A DNA stretch of 64,000 bases from Saccharomycopsis phalli (lineage: Eukaryota; Ascomycota; Saccharomycetes; Ascoideales; Saccharomycopsidaceae), in the NCBI GenBank assembly GCA_020342235.1, contig CP073218.1, positions 930,001-994,000 on the forward strand. The letters run 5' to 3'. A program made the position numbers and the translations under genes. Each line of letters opens with the position of its first letter. Position 1 is the first letter of the stretch. The notes under the pieces are model-generated. The model had not been told where the DNA came from, searched no databases, and saw only the letters and a list, made by a program, of their open reading frames with translations. This document shows, piece by piece, positions 34,088 to 44,400 of this stretch.

Positions 34088-35938
34088 TCAAATCTTTCCT
34101 CGAATATCTGTAACATTCAACGGCATGTTTCGTCTCACCACAACATGCCCTCCATGCCCCTTGCTACAAATATCATACAACCCATCCTCAGAATGCGGAT
34201 GGAATCCCCGCTTGTTGCAATTAGTAATCATGTTAATTCCATACGGATCGCTGAGCCGGAAAATGCCAAAATTCGGAGTGGACTTTGGCGCCACGACAAT
34301 GGCAATCGACTCAGGGAGCATGATTTGGTACCCGTTTTGCGTGTGCAAGTCGACCGAGCTGAGAAAACACGACTGGGTGGGGTGGGTGTGTATCCAGCCA
34401 ATGATGAAAAGATCGTTTTCGTCGGCAAACTGAAGCAAATTCTCCTCGTCCGACGTCTGGCACGTGTTTGCAGTCGACACCTGGTCGGGAATCACCAAGT
34501 CGGTGATGAAAAACGCATTGTTGATCAACTTCCCGCACAAGATCCCACAGGTCTCGAGGTCCTTTTTCGTGTTGTCCACGGCTATGCGCGTAAACACAGA
34601 CTGGATTTCCACTGGAACAAACACAGTCTTGAGCGGAATTCCGCCCTCAGTGTACGCCTCCACCCGATGTAAGTTTTCCGACTTAACAATTTCGCCAGAC
34701 TCTGGAGCAATTAGCGGCGCGCTGTTGGACACCACCATAAGCTCTTTTGGCCCGTTGTCAAACGACTGTGACCGGATCTGTTCCACCAGCTTGATGCGCG
34801 GCGGTTTTTGAGGCGATGAGATGGTGATTGGCGAGCCAAACGAGTCGACTGCTGCGATTTTTGGCGTGGTTCTGATCTCAAGAGGATCAATTGCACTGTC
34901 GCTTGGTGCGCGCGGTTTAGGAGTCTCTACCAAGTTTGGAGTTTCCATCTTTGGAGTCTCGAGAACATGCCGATCTAGAGTATCGTGGGGTGTATTTTGA
35001 GCCCGCTGGCCCGTGGTGATGGTGTGGGTACTGCCATTTGGCCCCTGTTCCTTGTAAATCTTAATGAGCGACGGTTCCTTGGCTATGGAAGGATACTCTG
35101 GGACGAGGATGCTTTCGTTATCTGCGGTTTCGGCATCACAGTCGTCATACACAACATACTCGTACTCGTTCTGGTCCTGTGACTTGTTGTAGAAGCCATT
35201 GATCTGGATCTTGGGCTCGTTGATTGCCGATGTGCTTGGCTTGAGACTCAAATCAGGCACCTGGTTGAAGTTCAACGAGGCGTACTGTTTCACGTGCTTG
35301 CTGGAGACGTCGGTATTTGTCGACATGTCCGATATACTCCGCACAAACACCGGCTGCTCATGGTCTGGAACTAGCACGTCGTCAATGTCGGCACCGGGCT
35401 CCGAACCAAACTCAATTGGTTCCTGCAAAGGCTCGACATCGGACCTGTGCACGGGCTCCGAACCAGAAGGAGTGGGTACTGGTTTTGTGCTCTGAATTGT
35501 GGAGGTGCCCTGAATTGTGGAGGTGCCCTGAATTGTGGAGGCGTCGTTAGGCTGCGCTGTTTTTTTCGACTCCTGGTACGCGTGGATTTCGTCCTGTATG
35601 AGAAGCTTCAACTTCTCGCAACGGTCCTGGATGTCAGGGACTTTATCACGCAACGCGTCGTAGGAGGAACGTGAATGAAAGTCGGGGTGGTTTGGGATCC
35701 GGGTGAGAATCAAGTCCAAGAAGCGGAGGTAAAACACATATGCCTCTGGATAGGAACCTTGCTTGTCTTGGATAGTTGCCTGGGGTTAGTGAAAGCAAGA
35801 ACAAAATGGTGGACGTACGGTCTTGTAAACGGTGTGTGCGGAACGCAACCACGTGGTGTAGGGGAACTTGGCGGAGAAATTGTAGGCATTTGCTTCCTTT
35901 GCCAACGCAGTAATGCTCTTTGGAGGTTTGTAGCTCAT
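34088..35938 (-). CDS. AMSH-type Zn-dependent deubiquitinase (two exons)
   Basis: Endosomal K63-specific deubiquitinase of the STAMBP/AMSH (S. pombe sst2) type. Exon 1 is 35819-35938 (MSYKPPKSITALAKEA..TVYKT, 40 codons), then a 39-nt intron, then exon 2 34088-35779, giving 603 residues. N-terminal helical USP8-dimerisation/MIT-like domain (about 1-110), a long polar linker with repeated ST-I-Q-G-T, then the C-terminal MPN+ domain with JAMM motif HTHPTQSCFLSSVD, CGILCGKL, and the AMSH-specific second zinc site HPHSEDGLYDICSKGHGGH. S. cerevisiae lacks this enzyme. Exon joining restores the VYKT-ATIQDKQGSYPEAYVFYLRF helix seen in the family. Divergent from the 36218 gene. Confidence 0.88.
35780..35818 (-). 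other. 39-nt spliceosomal intron
   Basis: Donor GTACGT, branch site CTAAC inside TTTCACTAACCCCAG, acceptor CAG. Branch-site end to the AG is only about four bases. The length is a multiple of three, but an in-frame TAA lies inside it, so retention would truncate the protein at about 53 residues. Confidence 0.8.
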
Positions 35939-35983
35939 AGTTGTGGAGTTTTGCCAAAAAAATCGCGACTTGGGCCCGTGTAC

Positions 35984-35989
35984 CACGTG
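35984..35989. promoter_or_regulatory. CACGTG E-box before the AMSH-like gene
   Basis: Perfect CACGTG 46 bp upstream of the AMSH-like ATG, within the 279-bp divergent promoter shared with the 36218 gene. Confidence 0.4.
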
Positions 35990-36217
35990 ATGTGGGTGTG
36001 GAGCGACCCGGTGGTGTAAAGGGACATCGGACCAATGTATGCAGGCGGCTGCTGGCCCAGACTTGAGACCGTGTTGACATTTTACCAGATTAAGCGCACT
36101 GGCATAGACGGTACAGATTGGTGACCCGCCACGATAAAATTTCAAAGGTTAATTGCCAGGCACATCCTGGAGTTTCCCAGGCTGCAAAGCAAAAAACAAA
36201 AAATCAAAAGTCAATCC

Positions 36218-38404
36218 ATGAACCCAATTGCCGAGGTGTCGAATGAGAACATCTCCATCAAGGATTTCAACCACACGAATGACGAGTTTATGAACGACCA
36301 GCAACCGCGAACCATGCCTGACACCCATTCCGTGCAATCGGTGGCGCTCCACTTGGCTCCACGAAGCAGAGGCGGCACCATCAAGAAGAAAATCACCAAT
36401 CGCACCTCTGATGGTGCGTTTCGAATGAACAAGGACGATGCCCGCCTGATTAAGTCGGACCGCCGTCCAAGACTGCCGGTGTTGACCATCGATGAGGATC
36501 CCGATGACGAGCAGTATTACAACGACATCAATCGAGACGTGTTGCGGGCAAATGCCCGGGCGTCGTCGGTGAAGTCGTACAGTCCGCTGGAGGATGTGCG
36601 GTCTGTGAAGTCGTATCGGGGCGTGGAGACGGATCCGGTGACGGGGAAGCCGATCTTTGTGTATAAGCAGCAGTCGGCGTCGCTGAAGCAGCGGGACAAA
36701 TTTCTCCAGGACACGAGCGACGCGAAGCGCAAGGAGTTTATTCTGAAGAAGTTTGAGGAGAAGTTCAACCGCATCAAGCAGCGGGAGCTCCAGGACAAGT
36801 CCCAACAAAAGCAGCGTGACGTCGAGGAGAAGCTCAACAAAATCAAGCAGCGCGAGGTCGAGCAGGAAATCAAGTCTATGGTGAGCGACATTTCGTCCAA
36901 CCACAAGTCCTTGGAGGACCTTCTCAGTGACATCCACACCAACAAGGAGCGGCTCAATTCGACGTTCAAGAAGCTCCGTGACAACAATCTTATACCACCG
37001 GTTGACGAGTCGGACACCGAGTCGCGCCACTCGTCGATTCCCGGCGACTTTTGGGGCGCCAAGGGCGCGTCTGGTGCTGGTGCTGCACACAAACACGCCC
37101 GCAGCAAGAGCACAAACACGTTACATTCGAACTTCACCCCTGGCAACAACGTGCCGCCGTTTGGCCCGTTTGGCACTGCCACCCCGAACTTGGGTAACGT
37201 GCCTTTGAGCGACGCGTTCAATCCGTACCAAGGTGCAGCCGCCGCCGCCGCGGCGGCTGCCGCGGCTGCAAGCGCACAGGGGACGCCAAACGCAATCCCG
37301 CTGCAGTTCTCGGGGTTCCAGCCGCAATTCCCACAGCCCTTTGCCGACCAGCAGCAGTTCCAGCAGTTGTACCAATACTATATCCAGCTAGCCCAGGCCC
37401 AGGCCCAGGCCCAGGCACAAGCCCAGCAGCTCGAACTCGAGCGCGAGCGGCTGCTCCAGGAAAAGGAAAAGGCATTGATCACCGCGCTTTCCACCGCAAA
37501 AGTACAGGCAAAGTTGCAGACCAAGTTTGAAAAAGAATTGCGGCTTTTGACCGAGTTGCGTAAGCAGGCCGAGGAAGACAGGTTGCAGCGGTACGGCCAG
37601 AACTACTGGGGGTGGGCGTTTGGGCCGCCGGGTAATGCGGGGAAGCAGGGGCTGGACAAGAAGGAGGGTGCCGCTGGAGGAGGCGGTGCCGCCAAGGAAC
37701 AAAAGAAAATTGAAGGATCAGGCGGCGGCGCAGCCAAGACGGATAACAAGCCCAAGACAAAGGAGCCAATCAAAGTGTATGACCACGGAGATCCGTCAAA
37801 GCCGCCGTTCAAGTTCCCATACGAAGCTGTGGCGACGTGGGACGGATTCAAGCTGGTGCTTATTGCGGCGTTTCCAGAATACCGGCGGCGAATCGAGGCC
37901 GAGGCGATTTACATGTACTTGAAGGACTCTGAGTACGCGCTTCTTCCAATCCATTGGGCCGAGTTGATGGGTCCTGGCAAGTCCATTTCGGTGGATTTCA
38001 AAGCACGGAAAATGGTGCCTACAGGCAACCAAAAGTCTAGTCGTTCGCGGAGCGCAAAACAGTTTTTGTACCAAGCGTCGTACGACCCGCAGCAGTCTAA
38101 CCGCAAGAACATGGGTGGGCAAATGTATTATGAAGATGAAGAAGAAGAACCGCAACGGCAATCGCAGCAACAGCTTCCTCCTGGCCAGAGAAGACGGCCA
38201 GGCACCATCTTGAGCTGGATCAGTGAGGCAGATCATCGGAACAGAGGTCCTCGTCGAAATCCGCGCATGAACCAAAAGCAAATGGGCGGGGCTCCGGAAT
38301 TGCCAGGCGTCCCGGGTGAGGCCCAAGGGAAGATCCCGGGGTCATTGCCTACGGGAAACATTGAGGAGGAAGTCAAGGGATTGGGTGATTCAGCTTTGGT
38401 ATAG
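36218..38404 (+). CDS. Coiled-coil protein with fungal ubiquitin-like domain
   Basis: 728 residues, no gene name recognised. N third: polar, with two V-K-S-Y repeats. Residues about 155-270 form a charged coiled coil (KRKEFILKKFEEKFNRIKQRE, VEEKLNKIKQREVEQEIK). Then low complexity: poly-Ala (about 339-352), QAQAQAQAQ (about 391-400), a Glu/Lys helix and Gly-rich stretches. At about 525-600, KPPFKFPYEAVATWDGFKLV..AFPEYRRRI..LLPIHWAELMGPGKSISV matches the ubiquitin-like fold found in many fungal proteins (..RF.FPFE...TW..M..L...F..........I.P..WE..V.PG..I.M). The C tail is Gln/Arg-rich. Function unknown; a scaffold is plausible. Confidence 0.75.
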   Translation: MNPIAEVSNENISIKDFNHTNDEFMNDQQPRTMPDTHSVQSVALHLAPRSRGGTIKKKITNRTSDGAFRMNKDDARLIKSDRRPRLPVLTIDEDPDDEQYYNDINRDVLRANARASSVKSYSPLEDVRSVKSYRGVETDPVTGKPIFVYKQQSASLKQRDKFLQDTSDAKRKEFILKKFEEKFNRIKQRELQDKSQQKQRDVEEKLNKIKQREVEQEIKSMVSDISSNHKSLEDLLSDIHTNKERLNSTFKKLRDNNLIPPVDESDTESRHSSIPGDFWGAKGASGAGAAHKHARSKSTNTLHSNFTPGNNVPPFGPFGTATPNLGNVPLSDAFNPYQGAAAAAAAAAAAASAQGTPNAIPLQFSGFQPQFPQPFADQQQFQQLYQYYIQLAQAQAQAQAQAQQLELERERLLQEKEKALITALSTAKVQAKLQTKFEKELRLLTELRKQAEEDRLQRYGQNYWGWAFGPPGNAGKQGLDKKEGAAGGGGAAKEQKKIEGSGGGAAKTDNKPKTKEPIKVYDHGDPSKPPFKFPYEAVATWDGFKLVLIAAFPEYRRRIEAEAIYMYLKDSEYALLPIHWAELMGPGKSISVDFKARKMVPTGNQKSSRSRSAKQFLYQASYDPQQSNRKNMGGQMYYEDEEEEPQRQSQQQLPPGQRRRPGTILSWISEADHRNRGPRRNPRMNQKQMGGAPELPGVPGEAQGKIPGSLPTGNIEEEVKGLGDSALV

Positions 38405-38869
38405 TAATGCACTTGAGTCTCTTTTGTTTGGCAATTTCTGGCTGACATGGTATGTAGGGCGTGCATACCCTCTCTCTCTCTTTTTTTTTTTGTTTTTGTT
38501 GCTTGAGTGGCGGTTTGATTCTTGCGCTAGACAATTGTAATTAATTTTTATAATATAAACTTGATACATCGTGGAGTAGTGGGGTAGTTGGATGGTTTTT
38601 GTGGGTAGGCATATGGCGACGTTCTTTTGTCAAGGTTGGGACCTGCGTCTGTAAATGTTCAGTGCAGCGGTTATGCGAGTAGTCTGGATACATCTGTGGG
38701 AAACTATAATCTGAAAACCGGCTTAACACGACTAACTAAATACAAGTAGGTAATGACCAATGTATATTTGCTTGAGAAATGAAATACTAGTCGACGTATT
38801 TGTACTCTCGAGAAAAGCCCCCTTCTCTCGAGCCAAAGCCTCCTTTTCTCGATTGATTAAAATGTCACA
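38405..38869. other. Intergenic region after the ubiquitin-like gene
   Basis: 465 bp. A pyrimidine run CTCTCTCTCTTTTTTTTTTT at about 38471-38490 follows the gene; nothing else recognised. Confidence 0.5.
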
Positions 38870-39905
38870 TGGGGACAGCCTTGATGGACATTGAAGGCAC
38901 TTTCAACAACATGAATCACACTATATACCTCTTCAAAAACTGGCGGAATCTCCTTTTAAACAAATCAACTGGACAAGCAACTTCCCAACTAATCGGAAAA
39001 CAAAGCTTCATATCAACAGCATACTCTCGAATTCATGGATTCCAATAACGTTCCAAGTGCCACAAGGCTCTCCAATCTCACCCATTCTTTTCATGGTTTA
39101 TACACAAAACCTTTACAAATGGCTCACTTGCAACAAGGTACAAGTTATTGGGCTTATAGACGACATTGCAATTTTCAAACATGGCAAGCAGAAGACGATC
39201 CAGCAGGCCCTTTTGGAGAGCCCAAGGATTTACCACCAATGGGCACAAAAGAATCGCACCAGTTTTGAATATGGTAATAATCTACAATATATTCATTTCC
39301 GCCCAAGTTGCACACAAGAAAGACTACCACGCTCACCCTCTTCAAGACTTTTGCACTCCCAACAATATCCTACGGACTAGAGATGTTATACTTCAAGCCC
39401 AACTCGAGCCAGAGAAGAAAAGATCATTCAAAGACATCTCATCAAGGATCAACCAGAGAGCAAAGCAATTAATACATGTCCGATCTGAACCTGAAAATGA
39501 CCAGATACAGTCCCTCTGACACAATGGAAAATCACTGCCCCTGAAAAAGTCACTCAGAAAGCAATAATCAAAAATTGACAAAGAATCATTGATTCACATG
39601 AGATCTGTCTCCCATCTCAATTCAAATGACTACTGAAAAATCAGAGCTTCTTCCCTATTTGGCCGAGCACTCGGCAAAATCAGCCATCAGCGGCCAAAGC
39701 ATAGTATCACTATTAAACCCTATTTAACACTGAAGCTAGCCGTCTTGCAATAGGTGCGAGGAACCCGTGTTTTCACAATTTCTAATCTTTTCAGGCAAGG
39801 TGGGTCAAAAGACCCATGTGATTTTGCTCGTAAGTACCGGACCGATGGATTCCTTATTTCTACAGCACATAAAGGCTACTATGGTAGTACCTCGGACTGG
39901 ATGGT
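38870..39905 (+). mobile_element. Decayed LINE family-1-related ORF2 fragment
   Basis: Plus strand begins within the RT (DIEGTFNNMNH) and passes PQGSPISPILFMVYTQ and GLIDDIAIFKHGKQKTIQ, then the C-terminal region (..EDISSRINQRAKQLI..) and the CCGGACCGATGGA end. Several frameshifts and internal deletions; divergence from copies 1-3 is high, so this is an older insertion or a separate subfamily. It keeps the FIDD-type aspartate pair. Confidence 0.75.
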
Positions 39906-40784
39906 CAACGTCACCGATGGTCTAGGAGAAAGTACATTGGCGATACGTGAACCGTCTGCACGAATCAGGTTATCACGACAAATGTCAATATGTATTGAGT
40001 ATTCATCAGTTAAATGCATCATAGCTACAAAGGCTCAGCTAAACCTCCCAAGAATCTACCAAGGAGCTCGACATAGGCCAGGGGAACTTGTAGTTTACAA
40101 GACAATCGGCATTTCTTTCCAATTACTCAGTAATGGACGAAATACTAGACTCTACAAATGAATTCAAATACAATTGAAGGTCGGTGAACTACAATTCAGT
40201 TTACATACTCGTTGAGGTTTTTCAGAAGTCTGAATTATGGTGCTTCCATCACACAATAAGATTCAAAATACCACGAGATTCAAAATACCACGAGATTCAA
40301 TAATCAATCTTACCATGTGACAATAAGGACTACTCATGCACACGTCTACCCAATCTACATTGAAATTGGTGCTTCACCACATGTCCCAGACGGAGTACAT
40401 GAAGCAATAAAGAGTGGAAGGAAACATTTACTCATTGCAACTCACTTGAACATGGAATTGTTCATTATAGAATTGTTTACCTAGAATTGTCTAACTGTAT
40501 AGGCAAGCACGAAAGATCAACTCACTGCCCAAGTGAACCAGGCAAACCCAGCTTCTTTTCATCGAGGCTCACGCAAGTTAATTTTCAGTTTAATATTTCA
40601 ATTACTTGATGGACGAGCATTTGGAAATGAGGACACGAAATGTCGACAATGAGGAATTCCACTCACCATTGTACACTTAGAAAAGTATTTGTCAATTGGA
40701 AATCAGTCCATGAACTTGTAGAGTTTACCGAGCGTGAGCATGACGGTTACAGCAGTGAGATTCGGTCAAGATTGGTAAAATAAT
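39906..40784. other. Unassigned sequence beyond the decayed LINE
   Basis: An open frame of about 135 codons (39754-40161) lacks an ATG and resembles nothing I know; probably element debris. No supported gene. Confidence 0.3.
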
Positions 40785-40862
40785 CGGCTTAAACAATCGG
40801 CTTAAACACACAGCTTAAACACACAGCTTAAATTATCAGCTTAAACACACGGCCTAAAAACA
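40785..40862. repeat. Tandem CGGCTTAAACACA repeat
   Basis: Six units of about 13 bp (CGGCTTAAACAAT, CAGCTTAAACACA and variants). No coding function. Confidence 0.7.
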
Positions 40863-40899
40863 ACCACGCTTCTTACAAACCACTTTACACTATATCACC

Positions 40900-41283
40900 A
40901 ATTCAACTGCTCATATCACCATGGCCTCGGAGACAATATTTAACCAACTACAAAATAAATATTGATATTTTAGTCACCTCACAGACGGCTCGTTACTCAA
41001 ACTAGCAGAGTTTTACCAGGATGTATTGGAACATGATTCCTCCAACACATGAAGAGATTCAACAGCCAAACTTGAACAAGGCGATCAGCTTACACAATCA
41101 ATACAAGTATTAAATATCAACAATACGACTGCTCACATTGACGTTTTTAATCCAAGCAACCTAATGAGGGCTGACAGGGTTTTCTTCAATAGGTGCCCCA
41201 GTACTTTTCTGAGTGAAATACATTTGTCAAATGACCGTGGTACCGGAGACAATACAACTACATACAAAAATGAATATTAAAAA
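40900..41283 (+). mobile_element. Two nested LINE family-2 3' ends
   Basis: A first tail end lies at about 40900-40972 (CTCGGAGACAATATTTAACC, CAAAATAAATATTGATATT). Directly after it is a longer copy: a short open end KLAEFYQDVLEHDSSNT and stop, then the family-2 3' UTR (ACTGCTCACATTGACG, GGTTTTCTTCAATAGG, GGAGACAATACAACTACATA) ending near 41283. It stops only 118 bp before the BCK1 start, so it forms part of the BCK1 upstream region. Confidence 0.6.
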
Positions 41284-41339
41284 CCAAATATTTTTATTAC
41301 ATTGCTGCAAGACCAAAACCCAATCTGCACCTGTCACAT

Positions 41340-41354
41340 CACGTGTGTCACGTG
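41340..41354. promoter_or_regulatory. Twin CACGTG E-boxes before BCK1
   Basis: CACGTG at 41340-41345 and again at 41349-41354, nine bases apart, 47-61 bp before the BCK1 ATG. Candidate Cbf1/bHLH sites. Confidence 0.45.
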
Positions 41355-41400
41355 CCATTTCCTATGATGTTAGAGTAGAGACAGATTCCTGTTAGGATCC

Positions 41401-44400
41401 ATGGCCAACCGATCAGACGATAACGTGCCCAATTTTCTATTGGACAACATTCCGATATTGGACGACGGCGGATCAAGTTCGCTGTCGCCCACTACTCCAC
41501 TGATTCGATCGCGTCCCGGGATATATAATGCCGCTGGAGGGTCGCCGTATCCCAATATGAGTTACAACAAGCTGAGGCTGTTTCGGTCGACGCTGAATGT
41601 GTCTTCGGCTTATTCGCTGTCAAAGGTGTATGGGGGCGGGATGCGGAATGCAAATAGCAATCGGTATGGTAGTTATGGGGAGAAGAAGAGTGGGGAAAAG
41701 AAGAGTGGAGAGAAGAAGAGTGGAGAAAAGAGTTATGGAGAAAAGAGTTATGGAGAAAAGAGCTATGGAGAAAAGAGCTATGGAGAAAAGGACCGCAACT
41801 TTTCTGGAACATATTATTCCGGCAGAAAAGTTGATAGCTACAGCACTACGACGACGCCAAAGAAGTATGAAGAGAAAAAGAGCGAGGATATGCGCAAGTT
41901 GGATTTCGACCACGCAAGGTACAAGAAAAAGGACCACGACAAGTATGACAAGTATGACAAATACGACAAGTACGAAAAGACCGAAACAAGCCTCGACAAG
42001 CACGAAAAGGGCGAAAAGCTCGGAGAAAAGTTTAGCGACACCAACAAATCGCTCAAGGAGCAGCACCGGATCCTGGCCCTTGGGCTAGGAATAAAAGTGC
42101 CCAGCACCGACTCGCCGACGGAAAAACGGCTGATCCACGAAGTGAAAACCCCCGAATCGTCGACCGGAATTGGCCATTCGCCATTGGGAAACCTCGAGGA
42201 TTTCCCATTGGTGAACTTCTCGCTGCGGCGATCCAACACGCGCCATTCGCCGGTGAGTGCGCAGCGGGAAGTGAGTCTTGTGATGGCGGACAATCTGCCA
42301 ATCAGCGTTCATTCCAACAGTCTGGAGGAGCCGAGCGGCCGGCGGTTCAGTTTTGTGGACCGGATGATGGCGATGGACGACATTGACCTCAGCTACTTGT
42401 CGGACACTGCGCCGGTGGACCGGATCAAGCTCGACAGCGCGATATCGTTGGACAAGATGCCAGACGGTGTGTCGGAGGACAATGTGTCGCCGACGGACCG
42501 GAGCCCCCGGTCGGCGAGCTTCCGGGGAGGCGATGACGGGGCGCAGCACCAGAAAGTGAGCAGTATCAGCCGGATTTCGTTGAAACCGTCGAGCGAGGCG
42601 GACGCCGAGTTGGAGGACAAGATCAAGTCGTTGCTTCTCATCCGGAAAAACAGGCCTGGCGACGACAAGACCGGCTCGCCCGGCCCGGCACCGGGCCCAG
42701 CCGAGGGTCCCAAGCCGCCCAGCGCCCCCGAGGACGGACCCGAGTCCCACGAAATGCTCTCGCCGGTGCTGGCGACCGAGGGCGGCACCCCGGTGCTGCG
42801 CGAGCGCAGCAAGTCCTTCAACAGCAAGACCGACCTCATCTTGGACCGGTTCCCGAACTTCTCGGCCGCACCCGACTTGATCAGCCCGCCCCGGTCGCCA
42901 AACAAGTTGTTCATCAACTCCGTGTCCAACACCCCGGTCAACTTGCGGCTCAAGACCCAGGACGACGAGCCGGAGCCGGACGACACGCACAAAAAGAGCC
43001 TGTTCCACATCAGCAAGGACAGCGACAGCGTCATCAATTGGGACGTGCTGGACGGCCGGGAATGGACGATGGACCGGGTGGTGTTGTGGCTCGAGTTGTA
43101 CCACTTCAACAGCTCGTGGGTGCAGACGTTCCGGAAGCACGGGATCTACGGTCCGCGGTTCTTGGAGCTTTCCAACGACGAGCGGTTCAGCAAGTTCAAC
43201 ACGTACTTGAAGTTGAACAACGAGTATCTCGACTTTGGTGCCAAGACCGGCAAGGACCGGGCGGACGAGCCGCCGGCCGGCGACGGCACGGATTCCGATC
43301 TGCTCTTGTCGTCAACGTCCAAGTTCCGGTACTTGTTGAAGCAAACGGTGTCGCGCGGCACGGTTCCCGGAGCGGCGGCCGACGACTTGAAGTTGTTGCA
43401 GGGCAGCCGGCGGCCGTTGGAGGACATGAACCGGCACGGGCGAAGCAACAGCGACGACATCCAGTCGCACGCCAGCAAGTACTACGGGCTTGACGACAGC
43501 AAGGTCAAGACGCCGGTGCTGGCCGGCACCCGACGGCTCAGCTACATCACGCGGCCGTTCTCGGTGATTGACACCGGCAAGAAGCCGGGCAGCGCCGGCG
43601 GCAAGGAGTCGCCAATGTCGCCGTACAGCGCGATATTCCGGCGTTACAGCAAGCCGGAGGAGCTGCCGGTGCTCGGCGCAGGTTCCAGCGCGGGATCCGG
43701 TACGGGCAGCACAGGCGGTGCGGGTCACGTGATATCACCCACCAGCACGCATTTTGCTCCCGACGGCGACAAGGTGAGTTTTCTCAAGAAGAAGCTCCGG
43801 AAAAAGGACAAGAAGAACGTCGGATCGCCGGTGAGCCCGGTGTCTGAGCCACGGATCTCCAAGGACGTGGTTGGGCATCTCCAGCTCACCGACAAGCAGA
43901 TTCCCAAGCCGCATCCGTACAAGAGCACACACCATCTCTTGGTGACACAGGACAACGAGCGGTTTTTCGCGGTGGGGCTGGCGAAAGTGGCGACGCTTGT
44001 GGATTTGAAGAGCAGCTGTGCTGCGGTGCTAAACTTTCCGGTGACGCAGTTGGACAAAGTGAGTTTCCGCATGACGGACTACGAGTGTGATCCCGGCGAA
44101 CCGTTGGACGACGAGACGTTGGAGGATCTCATTGCGTGCTCGTTTCTCAGCTACGAGGCGAAGCTTCTTGTGGAGTACCATGGGCCCGACACCACGGATT
44201 TGGTGCACAGCAACACCCGGAGCACACAGAGCACACAGAGCAGCGACGCGGCGTCGTTTGAGCTTGCGCCGGACAACAAGGTGAGCTATCCGCCGACGCC
44301 GAGTTCGCTTATCAACGACGGGCCGAAGGATGCGCGGACGTCTACCGGGGAGGAGGTGGACTATCTCAACTTCAAGGACGGCGCCAAGAGCTCGTTTTCT

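Noticed and set aside
36149-37096. 315-codon antisense frame opposite the ubiquitin-like gene
   Set aside because: Arg/Leu/Val-rich shadow of the real gene; no domain.
39754-40161. 135-codon frame after the decayed LINE
   Set aside because: No ATG start, no recognised motif, and its beginning overlaps LINE debris.
42085-43140. 351-codon antisense frame opposite BCK1
   Set aside because: Shadow of the same gene; no independent start context or family motif.
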